A DNA stretch of 9,774 nucleotides from Candidatus Aminicenantota bacterium (GTDB taxonomy: Bacteria > Acidobacteriota > Aminicenantia > Aminicenantales > Aminicenantaceae), in assembly GCA_030620655.1 (NCBI GenBank), contig JAUXEH010000095.1, positions 1 to 9,774 on the forward strand. Reading direction: 5' to 3'. Every line of letters starts with the position of its first letter. The stretch's first letter is position 1. Shown piece after piece: positions 1 to 8,685 of this stretch. Made by a program: the position numbers and the translations under genes. The notes beneath the pieces were generated by a model that had not been told where the DNA came from, made no database searches, and was given only the letters and a program-made list of their open reading frames with translations.

Positions 1-1
1 G

Positions 2-7
2 TATAAT
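2..7 (+). promoter_or_regulatory. Candidate -10 hexamer TATAAT (possible leaderless start)
   Basis: A perfect TATAAT ends six bases before the ATG at 14. If it is a sigma-70-type -10 box, transcription would begin at or next to that ATG, giving a leaderless mRNA, which would fit the missing Shine-Dalgarno. The -35 region lies outside the window. The hexamer may also be coincidence or lie inside a longer coding frame. Confidence 0.25.
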
Positions 8-13
8 GGATTC

Positions 14-1369
14 ATGAGGGTCGGTTCCACCAGAAGGCGGAAGGTCTTCTATTCCTGGAAGCAGATCGCCTATCACCTGGGCTGCAACGAACGCACCTGC
101 CTGCGTTGGGAAAAGGAACTGGGGCTTCCCGTCCACCGGATGACGACCTCGTCGAAATCCCGGGTTTTCTCCTACAAGGACGAGCTGGATGCCTGGGTCC
201 GGGAAAACATAGACACCAACACCAAGACTGCCAAACCGCCCTCTTCCTCCCTGTCATCGCTCGGCAGACGCGGCCTGCTGCTGGTCCCGGTGCTGGCCGT
301 CCTTGTGCTGGCGGTCTATTATTTGGGCTTCAGGCCCGGGCCTCCGCCGGTACCAGAAGATTTCCACATCCGGGGCTCGGAACTGATCGTCCTGGACGGC
401 GAGGGCCGCGAACTCTGGCGGCACGACACAGGCCTCGAGAGGCTCCTGGAAGAAAGCCACTTCCGGAAGCATTTCCAGACAAAACGGGTTGACCGGGAAA
501 AGAACAGGATCCTGCATCCCACACTCTTGATGGAAGACCTTAACCGGGACGGGAAAACGGAAGTGCTCTTCAGCCCCCAAACGGATGACGAGTTCGGGGA
601 AGGGACGCTCACCTGCTTCGATGAAGAGGGCGCCCTCTTATGGGAACTTCCGACCGGCCGGGAGCTGAAATTCGGGGAGACGCCGTATTCTCCGGACTAC
701 CGGATCCGGGGTTTCGACCTGTCCGACCTGGACAATGACGGAGAATTCGAGATCCTGGTCATCTCCGACCACAACGACGGCTTCCCCACCCGGTTCCTGG
801 TCGTCAATGCCGACGGCGAGGTCACTGGCGATTACTGGAATTCGGGACGTATCGAAGACTTCATCACCGAAGACCTGGACGGCGACGGGAGCAGAGAGAT
901 CATCCTGTGCGGCTGCAACGAGGAATTCAGGCAGGCCTGCCTCATCGTGCTCAACACGGGCCGGATCCGGGGCTGCTCGCCGCAGTCAGGGCGCTTTCTG
1001 AGCCAAGCCCTGGAGCCGGGCGAAGAGACGTTTTACATCCGGCTGCCGCGCACGGACGTGGACCTGCTGGAGCAGGGAAGCCTGGAATCGGCCTATAAGC
1101 TCGATCTGTTGTCGAACCTGAGGATCGCGGCACTGACCCGCAGGAGCGGCATCTATTTCGAATTCGACTATGCGTTCACAGAGCCCAGCATCCGCCTCAG
1201 CTCGTCGTTCGAAGCGGCGCACATGCGGGCCTCGCACGCGGGCCGGGTCCGGAGCACACTGGATGAGGGTTACGCGAAGAACCTAGCCGACCGCATCCTG
1301 TATTACGATGGTGAAGTCTGGGTGACGGAACCGACGCGGCGCCGCGTCCGGGATCAGGACACCCGTTAA
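14..1369 (+). CDS. Membrane-anchored HTH protein with FG-GAP/VCBS-like repeat domain (5' end uncertain)
   Basis: Three parts are visible. Residues about 12-65 form a MerR/excisionase-like winged helix (SWKQIAYHLG, then RWEKELGLPVHR). Residues about 86-105 are one hydrophobic transmembrane segment preceded by a Ser-rich linker and GRR. The remainder carries acidic calcium-loop motifs typical of FG-GAP/VCBS propellers: DLNRDGKTE (175-183), DLDNDGEFE (238-246) and DLDGDGSRE (287-295). The order implies a cytoplasmic N-terminal DNA-binding domain and an extracytoplasmic sensor-like domain. The target and the ligand are unknown. The last 100 or so residues match nothing I recognise. The ATG at 14 has no Shine-Dalgarno and the frame stays open to the window edge, so the true start could lie upstream; related proteins often have only a few residues before SWK, which makes the start at 14 plausible. 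It reads toward the M14 gene and might regulate it, but nothing in the sequence proves this. Confidence 0.82.
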   Translation: MRVGSTRRRKVFYSWKQIAYHLGCNERTCLRWEKELGLPVHRMTTSSKSRVFSYKDELDAWVRENIDTNTKTAKPPSSSLSSLGRRGLLLVPVLAVLVLAVYYLGFRPGPPPVPEDFHIRGSELIVLDGEGRELWRHDTGLERLLEESHFRKHFQTKRVDREKNRILHPTLLMEDLNRDGKTEVLFSPQTDDEFGEGTLTCFDEEGALLWELPTGRELKFGETPYSPDYRIRGFDLSDLDNDGEFEILVISDHNDGFPTRFLVVNADGEVTGDYWNSGRIEDFITEDLDGDGSREIILCGCNEEFRQACLIVLNTGRIRGCSPQSGRFLSQALEPGEETFYIRLPRTDVDLLEQGSLESAYKLDLLSNLRIAALTRRSGIYFEFDYAFTEPSIRLSSSFEAAHMRASHAGRVRSTLDEGYAKNLADRILYYDGEVWVTEPTRRRVRDQDTR

Positions 1370-1410
1370 GGCCCGCGCCGAAGGTCGGAAAAATTAACGA
1401 GGAATAACAA

Positions 1411-1489
1411 GCCCGTAGGGTAAAGAATGTCGATGATTATTATGAGTTTTATGAAGGAAATATCGACATTCTTTATGAATAATTCAGGC
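1411..1489 (+). repeat. Partial left copy of the structured intergenic repeat (3' hairpin plus terminal repeat)
   Basis: The unit begins GCCCGTAGGGTAA, forms a perfect 14-bp stem (TAAAGAATGTCGAT at 1421-1434 with ATCGACATTCTTTA at 1462-1475, 27-nt AT-rich loop) and ends TGAATAATTCAGGC at 1476-1489. The same order recurs at 1602-1689: GCCCGGAGGGTAA, a 14-bp stem, then an identical TGAATAATTCAGGC. Only this 3' portion is present here, so it looks like the right end of a truncated copy joined head-to-tail to the complete copy that follows. Confidence 0.75.
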
Positions 1490-1689
1490 GCCTGGATTAT
1501 TCACGAGTCGAGTTTGCGGCAGATGCAAGGCATGGAGGGCGAAGCTGTGGTTTACCACCGCGAGACCCGACATAACGAAGCAGATGCCGTGAGATCGGCT
1601 CGCCCGGAGGGTAAGAATTGCCGATATTTAAATAAAATCATTCCTTTGTATTTTGGTATGGATCGGCAATTCTTATGAATAATTCAGGC
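1490..1689 (+). repeat. 200-bp structured element with 14-bp terminal inverted repeats (MITE-like or ncRNA-like)
   Basis: The left terminus GCCTGGATTATTCA (1490-1503) is complementary to the right terminus TGAATAATTCAGGC (1676-1689) with one G·T wobble. Directly inside is an 18-bp basal stem (1504-1521 with 1585-1602: 13 Watson-Crick pairs, 4 G·T wobbles, 1 mismatch), then a two-purine-pair step (GA opposite GA), TGC/GCA, GGG (1537-1539) with CCC (1566-1568), and a tip stem GTGG-TTTA-CCAC (1547-1558). A perfect 14-bp hairpin (TAAGAATTGCCGAT 1612-1625 with ATCGGCAATTCTTA 1662-1675, 36-nt AT-rich loop) abuts the right terminus. Together this predicts a three-way junction. No transposase is encoded within it. 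It could be a non-autonomous mobile repeat, an expressed structured RNA, or both. I do not recognise a named family. Confidence 0.7.
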
Positions 1690-1697
1690 AAGGAGGG
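1690..1697 (+). promoter_or_regulatory. Shine-Dalgarno of the M14 peptidase gene
   Basis: AAGGAGGG sits 5 nt before the ATG at 1703 and fixes that start. It begins at the base immediately after the right terminal repeat of the structured element, so any folding of the element's closing stem ends exactly at the ribosome-binding site. Confidence 0.85.
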
Positions 1698-1702
1698 AGA
1701 TT

Positions 1703-4615
<2,913 letters not shown>

Positions 4616-4705
4616 GGGGACGAGACAGAAATCCCAGCGCGACAGAATATTCTCGGCCGCTCTCGAGTAGTAGAGGTATATAGACCCGGAGCAAAGGAGA
4701 ATGAT

Positions 4706-5842
4706 ATGAGGCTGGTACCATGGAGCGCCGCGATCCTGATGTGCACGCTGCCGGGCTGCGCGCCCTCGGAGACGGGCTGGCAGGGGAAGATCGAGAGCCG
4801 GGACGGTGTGACGGTGGTACACAATCCGAGAGAGCCGCTACACCAGGGACCGGTCCTGGAACTGAAAGAGGACCTGTCGATACGCGGGAGCGAGACCGAG
4901 GAGGAGCAGATGTTCCAGGACATCCGCACCCTGGATGTGGACCCGGAGGGCAACATCTATGTCCTCGATGAAGGGGCCGCAGACATCAAGGTCTTCAATG
5001 GGGCGGGCGAATACATGCGTACCATCGGCCGCCAGGGACAGGGCCCGGGTGAATTCGCCTTTCCCATCATGGTGCTGGTGACGCCTCAGACAGAGATCCT
5101 GGTGCATGACATGAATCAGAGGGCTCTCAAGATCCTGGACCGCGAAGGCAATCTCCTCCGGCAGCTCTCGATCGCGGACAAGTTCCAGTTCACGGGACCC
5201 CGGTTCATGCCGGGAGGCAGGATGGTGGGGAGCCACCTGGTCCCGGCGCAGCAGCCGCTGGCCGAACTCAAGCTGTTCGACGGGGAACTGGAGCCGCTCC
5301 TTACCATCGTGCCGCGGCCCGTGGAGCCGCCCCCGGTCCTGCACTATTTCGCCGGCAACAGCATGACGGGCCTGCGTTGGAACCTGAATAGCCGGAGCGA
5401 GGTGGTGTGGGGCGATTTCCTGGAACCCGAATACGTGCTTCATATCCATGACGTACAGGGAAATCTCCTCCGGACCATAGAGAGGGAATATGACGCGATC
5501 CGGATCACGGAGGCGGACAAGGAGCCGCTCCTGCGCAAGATGTTCGGAGACAATCCTCCGCCGCCCCAATGGGACATCCGGATCCCCGACCATTACCCGC
5601 CTTTTTCCGGTATAAGCTGCGACGACTCCGGCCGGATCTATGTCAAAATATACGCACAGGACGGGCAGGAAGTGGGTGAAGCATACGATGTCTTTGACGC
5701 GGAGGGCCGCTACATGGCCCAGGTCACTTTGCCGGTCCCGCTCATGGTGATGAGAGATGACTTCCTCTACACAATTATGGACAACGCGGACGGCTTCCGC
5801 GAGGTCAAGCGCTTCAAGATGAGCTGGTTGCAGGAGTTTTAG
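4706..5842 (+). CDS. Six-bladed beta-propeller lipoprotein, NHL/6-bladed type
   Basis: A short hydrophobic N-terminus ends in LPGC (Cys18), an acceptable lipobox, so the protein is probably lipid-anchored. Blade-like repeats follow: DVDPEGNIYVLDEGAADIKVF (about 77-97), RTIGRQGQGPGEFAFP (105-120), ILVHDMNQRALKILDREGNLL (about 131-151), then more diverged blades to SGRIYVKIYAQDG (308-320). The GQGPGEF turn is a hallmark of this propeller group. AAAGGAGA at 4693-4700 supports the ATG at 4706. The gene starts 90 bp after the M14 stop on the same strand and could share its transcript. Propellers of this type often bind ligands or partner proteins; no catalytic motif is visible and its partner is unknown. 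A Pro-rich stretch (EPPP near 207-210, NPPPP near 283-287) lies in the second half. Confidence 0.85.
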   Translation: MRLVPWSAAILMCTLPGCAPSETGWQGKIESRDGVTVVHNPREPLHQGPVLELKEDLSIRGSETEEEQMFQDIRTLDVDPEGNIYVLDEGAADIKVFNGAGEYMRTIGRQGQGPGEFAFPIMVLVTPQTEILVHDMNQRALKILDREGNLLRQLSIADKFQFTGPRFMPGGRMVGSHLVPAQQPLAELKLFDGELEPLLTIVPRPVEPPPVLHYFAGNSMTGLRWNLNSRSEVVWGDFLEPEYVLHIHDVQGNLLRTIEREYDAIRITEADKEPLLRKMFGDNPPPPQWDIRIPDHYPPFSGISCDDSGRIYVKIYAQDGQEVGEAYDVFDAEGRYMAQVTLPVPLMVMRDDFLYTIMDNADGFREVKRFKMSWLQEF

Positions 5843-6014
5843 CGTGCCATAATCCCCCATCGATGCATGCCGCTGAGGAAGTCGAGTACCGGTTGGAAAA
5901 AGACCGTAAGGCTGTTTAAAGACTCGTTCTGATGCGTCCGCCCTTGGGGTGAGAGCGTGCTCTTCGTGTTCATGCCTGGGAACTTCAGCATAGGCCAGGG
6001 GGGAACTGGCGCGG
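5843..6014. other. Convergent intergenic gap
   Basis: This 172-bp gap lies between the 3' ends of two converging transcripts, the propeller lipoprotein and the M24 peptidase. I looked for a bidirectional terminator and found only very short complementary stretches such as GAGC-GT-GCTC, without a following T-run. No gene, tRNA or repeat is evident. Confidence 0.6.
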
Positions 6015-7199
6015 CTACCCGATCAAGATAAGCTCGGTCTGTGGTTGGGACAGGAACTCGGTGCCGGAGGCGGTGACGAGGACCATCTCCTCCATGGTCA
6101 CGACTCCCCGGCCCGCCACCTTGAGGCGCGGTTCGATGGTGAAGACCATGTTCTCTTCGATCGCCTCAAAGGGTTTGGTCGCATACTTTTCCCATGGCGG
6201 CCCCAGGAGGGCGGTGCCGTCGTGGGCGAAGCGGCCCACCTGGTGGCCCAGACCGTGGGGGAACTCGTCGTACCCCCGGGAGACGATAAAATCTCGGGCC
6301 AGCTTATCGATGGCGACTCCCTGCACGCCGGGCTTGAGGGCCGCAGCGGCCATCCGGATGGCCTCGACGATGGTGTCGAAGCCCTTTTGGACCTCGGTGG
6401 GGGCTTCGGACTCCCCTTCTTCCAGGACGTAGAAGGTGCGCTGCAGGTCGGAGACATAGTCCTCGAACTTGACCCCGAAGTCCATGTTGAGGACGTGGCC
6501 GCGCTCCACCGGACGGTCCGTGGGCATGTAGTGGGCCCCGGCTGTCTCCGGTCCGGTGAAGACCGCCGGACAGTGGCTCTTGTCCCAGCCGAAGCCGAGG
6601 CCGCGCTTCTCCACCTCCGAGATCATGAAAGCCGCGATCTCCTTTTCGGTGCGGCCGGGCCGGATATAGGGCGTGACGAGGTCGAAGATCTCGAGGGTAT
6701 GGCCGATGGCCTTGGTGATGCGCTCGATCTCGTAAGTGGTCTTGCGGGCCTTGAGGCTGGAGCAGATCTTTTCAGAGGAGACGAGCCTGTCGGCGGCGAG
6801 ACCGATTTCTGCCAGCATCTCTTTGAGGGTCAGGAACATCCCGTGGGTCAGGCCGTCACAGACTTCGGAGGTCTGTGAGTAATTGACGGCAATTTGACGG
6901 GGGCTCAACTGTTCGAGGGTGGCGAGGAGGTGGTCCTTGATGCTTTCCACGAAGCCCAAGACGTTGGTATAGACACCCAAGTCTTCCACCGACTGCTTGT
7001 CCATCTGCCCGACTATAGCCCAGGCCTCTCCAGTACGCGAGACGATGAAGGCCGAGTGCCAGGTGACATCGGAGCGGATGAGGTAGTCCAGCATGGGGTC
7101 GCGCATGATGCCGGACTCGCGCACGAAGGTGACCCAGCAGTCGATGTCATATTCGCGGAGGAGGCTTACGGCCTGTTGGACCTTTTCCTGTATGAGCAT
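6015..7199 (-). CDS. Cytosolic M24-family metallopeptidase (Xaa-Pro aminopeptidase/dipeptidase-like)
   Basis: At 394 residues it has the pita-bread architecture: a creatinase-like N-terminal domain (about 1-150) and an M24 catalytic domain (about 155-394). All five metal ligands can be placed: D240 (NMDFG), D251 (SDLQRTF), H315 (PHGLGHQVG), E356 (TIEPR) and E370 (TMEEMVLVT). The conserved histidine H223 in GAHY is also present, so the enzyme should be active. There is no signal peptide. Known relatives remove N-terminal residues before proline or split Xaa-Pro dipeptides; I cannot decide between these. The start MLIQEK at 7199 is preferred because AAAGGAA lies 7 nt upstream. A longer frame to 7325 would add a Ser-rich, non-homologous stretch overlapping the transporter gene. 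It lies 28 bp downstream of the POT-like transporter, which suggests cotranscription and a role in degrading imported peptides. Confidence 0.92.
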   Translation of the reverse strand: MLIQEKVQQAVSLLREYDIDCWVTFVRESGIMRDPMLDYLIRSDVTWHSAFIVSRTGEAWAIVGQMDKQSVEDLGVYTNVLGFVESIKDHLLATLEQLSPRQIAVNYSQTSEVCDGLTHGMFLTLKEMLAEIGLAADRLVSSEKICSSLKARKTTYEIERITKAIGHTLEIFDLVTPYIRPGRTEKEIAAFMISEVEKRGLGFGWDKSHCPAVFTGPETAGAHYMPTDRPVERGHVLNMDFGVKFEDYVSDLQRTFYVLEEGESEAPTEVQKGFDTIVEAIRMAAAALKPGVQGVAIDKLARDFIVSRGYDEFPHGLGHQVGRFAHDGTALLGPPWEKYATKPFEAIEENMVFTIEPRLKVAGRGVVTMEEMVLVTASGTEFLSQPQTELILIG

Positions 7200-7227
7200 G
7201 CGTCGTTCCTTTCGATCGCCGGACGGT

Positions 7228-8541
7228 CTATTCTTCCTGCTCTTTGAATTCACCCAGAGTACGGGTGAAGATGAAGAGCAGGATGAGGCCCAGGATGGTG
7301 TGGATTCCGAGGGCGTACCAAACATATTCGGGGTGCCCCTGGTTGTTGAAGTAACCGTACAGGTTCGTGTAGGTCTTACCGCTCAGGGCGCCGCCGATCA
7401 TGATGGCCAGGAAATTGGTGCCCATGTAGAGGCCCGCCTTCTCCTTGGGGGCGAGCCAGGTGATGTACTCCTGGATGCGTGGAGACGAGATCATCTCGCC
7501 CACGGCGAACAGGAAGATACCCAGGAAGATGATGGCCGGTGCGGAGATACCGGCATAGCCGATGACGGCGAATCCCACGGCCAGGATAAACAGGCCGGAG
7601 AAAAAGACCGGCATCGCTTTGAACCGCTCGACGAAACGCGAAACGAAAACCTGCACGATCATGATGATCCATCCGGTGTGGGCGATGGTCTCCCCCAGGA
7701 TGCGGCGCACTCCGTCATCTCCCTCGCGGGAGAAGATGCCTGCCAGGAAGGGCCCCATGACGCTCTTAAGGCTCAGGTACAGCCGGGCCGTATCCAGGCT
7801 GGCATCTACATAGAGGGCGCAGAGGTTAAAAAAGCACCAGAAGGGAAGCCAGAAGAAGAGCCCCAGGAGGATTAGGAAGAGGGTGAATTTCAGGTCCGAG
7901 AGTGCGACCCAGACATCCTTGAGCTTCTGCCCGAAGGTGACTCCCTCGAGCTCTCGCTCGGGCTCCTTGTAGAAGAAGATGGTGATGATCAGCATAAGCA
8001 CGATGCAGGCGGCCGCAGCGTAAAAGGCATAGTTCCAGGAAATGGCCCGCAGGTTTCCCATCACGATCGGACCGAAAGAGCCGCCCACATTGACCATGGC
8101 ATAGAAGATCCCGAAGCCCAGGGTTTTGTTGGTCTTGTCGGTGACGACTCGGACCGTGCCCGCGATGAGGGGCTTGAAAATGCCGGCCGCCAATCCGATG
8201 GAGAGCATGGTGAGAGCGATCCCGGAAAAGCTCTTGGTGACGATGAGCAGCAGGATGGACGGCAGGTAGGCCAGGTATGAGACTATCAGGACCTTTTTGA
8301 ATCCGTATTTATCGGCGAAAGTTCCCGAAATAAAAGGAATTCCATAGGAAAGGAGCAGGAATATGCTCTGGACGGTTCCCAGCTGGTCCAGGGAGTAACC
8401 CAGCGAGGTCATGTAGATCCCGAAGCCGAAATAGATGCCGTAGTAGGCAAATCGCTCCAGGACCTCGATAAGGTTGGCGGTCCAGAACACGCCCGGGAAC
8501 GAGCTTCGTTCACCGGGGGAAGGAACGGGTTTTTTAGACAT
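7228..8541 (-). CDS. POT/PTR2-like proton-coupled peptide transporter (MFS)
   Basis: A polytopic membrane protein of 437 residues with roughly 12 hydrophobic segments. The first helix carries E26-V-L-E29-R30-F-A-Y-Y-G, the ExxERFxYYG signature of proton-coupled oligopeptide transporters. SGTFADKYGFKKV fits the MFS loop 2-3 motif. FYAMVNVGGSFGP resembles the second PTR2 signature (FYxxINxGS) but only loosely. In the middle, FWCFFNL stands where many POT proteins have an FW...Q motif, so substrate specificity is uncertain. Known family members import di- and tripeptides with protons. The start at 8541 (ATG) is fixed by GGAGGTGATC directly before it; a GTG at 8547 in the same frame falls inside that ribosome-binding site and is unlikely to be used. 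The M24 peptidase follows 28 bp downstream, supporting a peptide-uptake and hydrolysis pair. Confidence 0.85.
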   Translation of the reverse strand: MSKKPVPSPGERSSFPGVFWTANLIEVLERFAYYGIYFGFGIYMTSLGYSLDQLGTVQSIFLLLSYGIPFISGTFADKYGFKKVLIVSYLAYLPSILLLIVTKSFSGIALTMLSIGLAAGIFKPLIAGTVRVVTDKTNKTLGFGIFYAMVNVGGSFGPIVMGNLRAISWNYAFYAAAACIVLMLIITIFFYKEPERELEGVTFGQKLKDVWVALSDLKFTLFLILLGLFFWLPFWCFFNLCALYVDASLDTARLYLSLKSVMGPFLAGIFSREGDDGVRRILGETIAHTGWIIMIVQVFVSRFVERFKAMPVFFSGLFILAVGFAVIGYAGISAPAIIFLGIFLFAVGEMISSPRIQEYITWLAPKEKAGLYMGTNFLAIMIGGALSGKTYTNLYGYFNNQGHPEYVWYALGIHTILGLILLFIFTRTLGEFKEQEE

Positions 8542-8551
8542 GATCACCTCC
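8542..8551 (-). promoter_or_regulatory. Unusually strong Shine-Dalgarno of the transporter gene
   Basis: Read on the minus strand this is GGAGGTGATC immediately before ATG, a ten-base complement of the usual bacterial 16S rRNA 3' end. It decides the ATG at 8541 over the in-frame GTG at 8547, which lies within it. Confidence 0.8.
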
Positions 8552-8595
8552 AGGAAAGGAGAGTAGGCGACAGTGTGTCGTCATTTGGGAGTCAG

Positions 8596-8601
8596 TGTAT
8601 A
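8596..8601 (-). promoter_or_regulatory. Weak candidate -10 box upstream of the transporter gene
   Basis: On the minus strand the hexamer is TATACA, preceded by a T-run and about 45 bases before the Shine-Dalgarno. TTGCGC lies upstream as a poor -35 with only a 15-bp spacer. If real, it would let the transporter and M24 genes be transcribed independently of the upstream propeller gene. Confidence 0.25.
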
Positions 8602-8625
8602 AAAAAGTGCGGCCAAGCGCAAGAA

Positions 8626-8679
8626 AAACAAAGGGGACAGGTACATTTAGCGCGCTAAATGTACCTGTCCCCTTTGTTT
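8626..8679. repeat. Perfect 54-bp palindrome, REP-pair-like, possible terminator
   Basis: Both 27-base arms are exactly complementary around a GCGC centre at 8651-8654. Each arm contains AAAGGGGACAGGTACATTTA. Arms with GGGGAC next to GTAC resemble REP-type units spread by RAYT (IS200-like Y1) transposases; that link is inference, as no transposase is present here. The palindrome begins 6 bp after the stop codon of the minus-strand propeller gene and is followed on that strand by TTTGTTTTTCTT, so it could also act as an intrinsic terminator for that gene. Confidence 0.85.
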
Positions 8680-8685
8680 CTTTGT

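Noticed and set aside
1427..1678. 83-codon open frame upstream of the M14 gene
   Set aside because: It lies entirely across the inverted repeats and hairpins of the structured element, has no ribosome-binding site and no recognisable protein motif; base pairing explains the sequence better than coding does.
1411..1689. CRISPR array or integron attC sites
   Set aside because: Only two repeat units of unequal length are present, with no regular spacers. The attC core-site consensus and any integrase or cas gene are absent.
4616..4640. Terminator after the M14 gene (GGGGA...TCCC)
   Set aside because: The complementary stretch is only about four bases and no T-run follows.
4677..4682. TATATA as a promoter for the lipoprotein gene
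   Set aside because: No -35 hexamer sits at a suitable distance and the gap after the M14 gene is short, so readthrough is the simpler view.
4838..5860. 340-codon open frame antisense to the lipoprotein propeller
   Set aside because: A shadow of the propeller coding sequence; its product shows no recognisable motifs or leader.
6045..6878. 277-codon plus-strand frame over the M24 gene
   Set aside because: The minus strand carries all five M24 metal ligands; the plus-strand product is a low-complexity shadow.
7200..7325. N-terminal extension of the M24 gene by 42 codons
   Set aside because: The added stretch is Ser/Arg-rich, overlaps the end of the transporter gene, and a Shine-Dalgarno supports the start at 7199.
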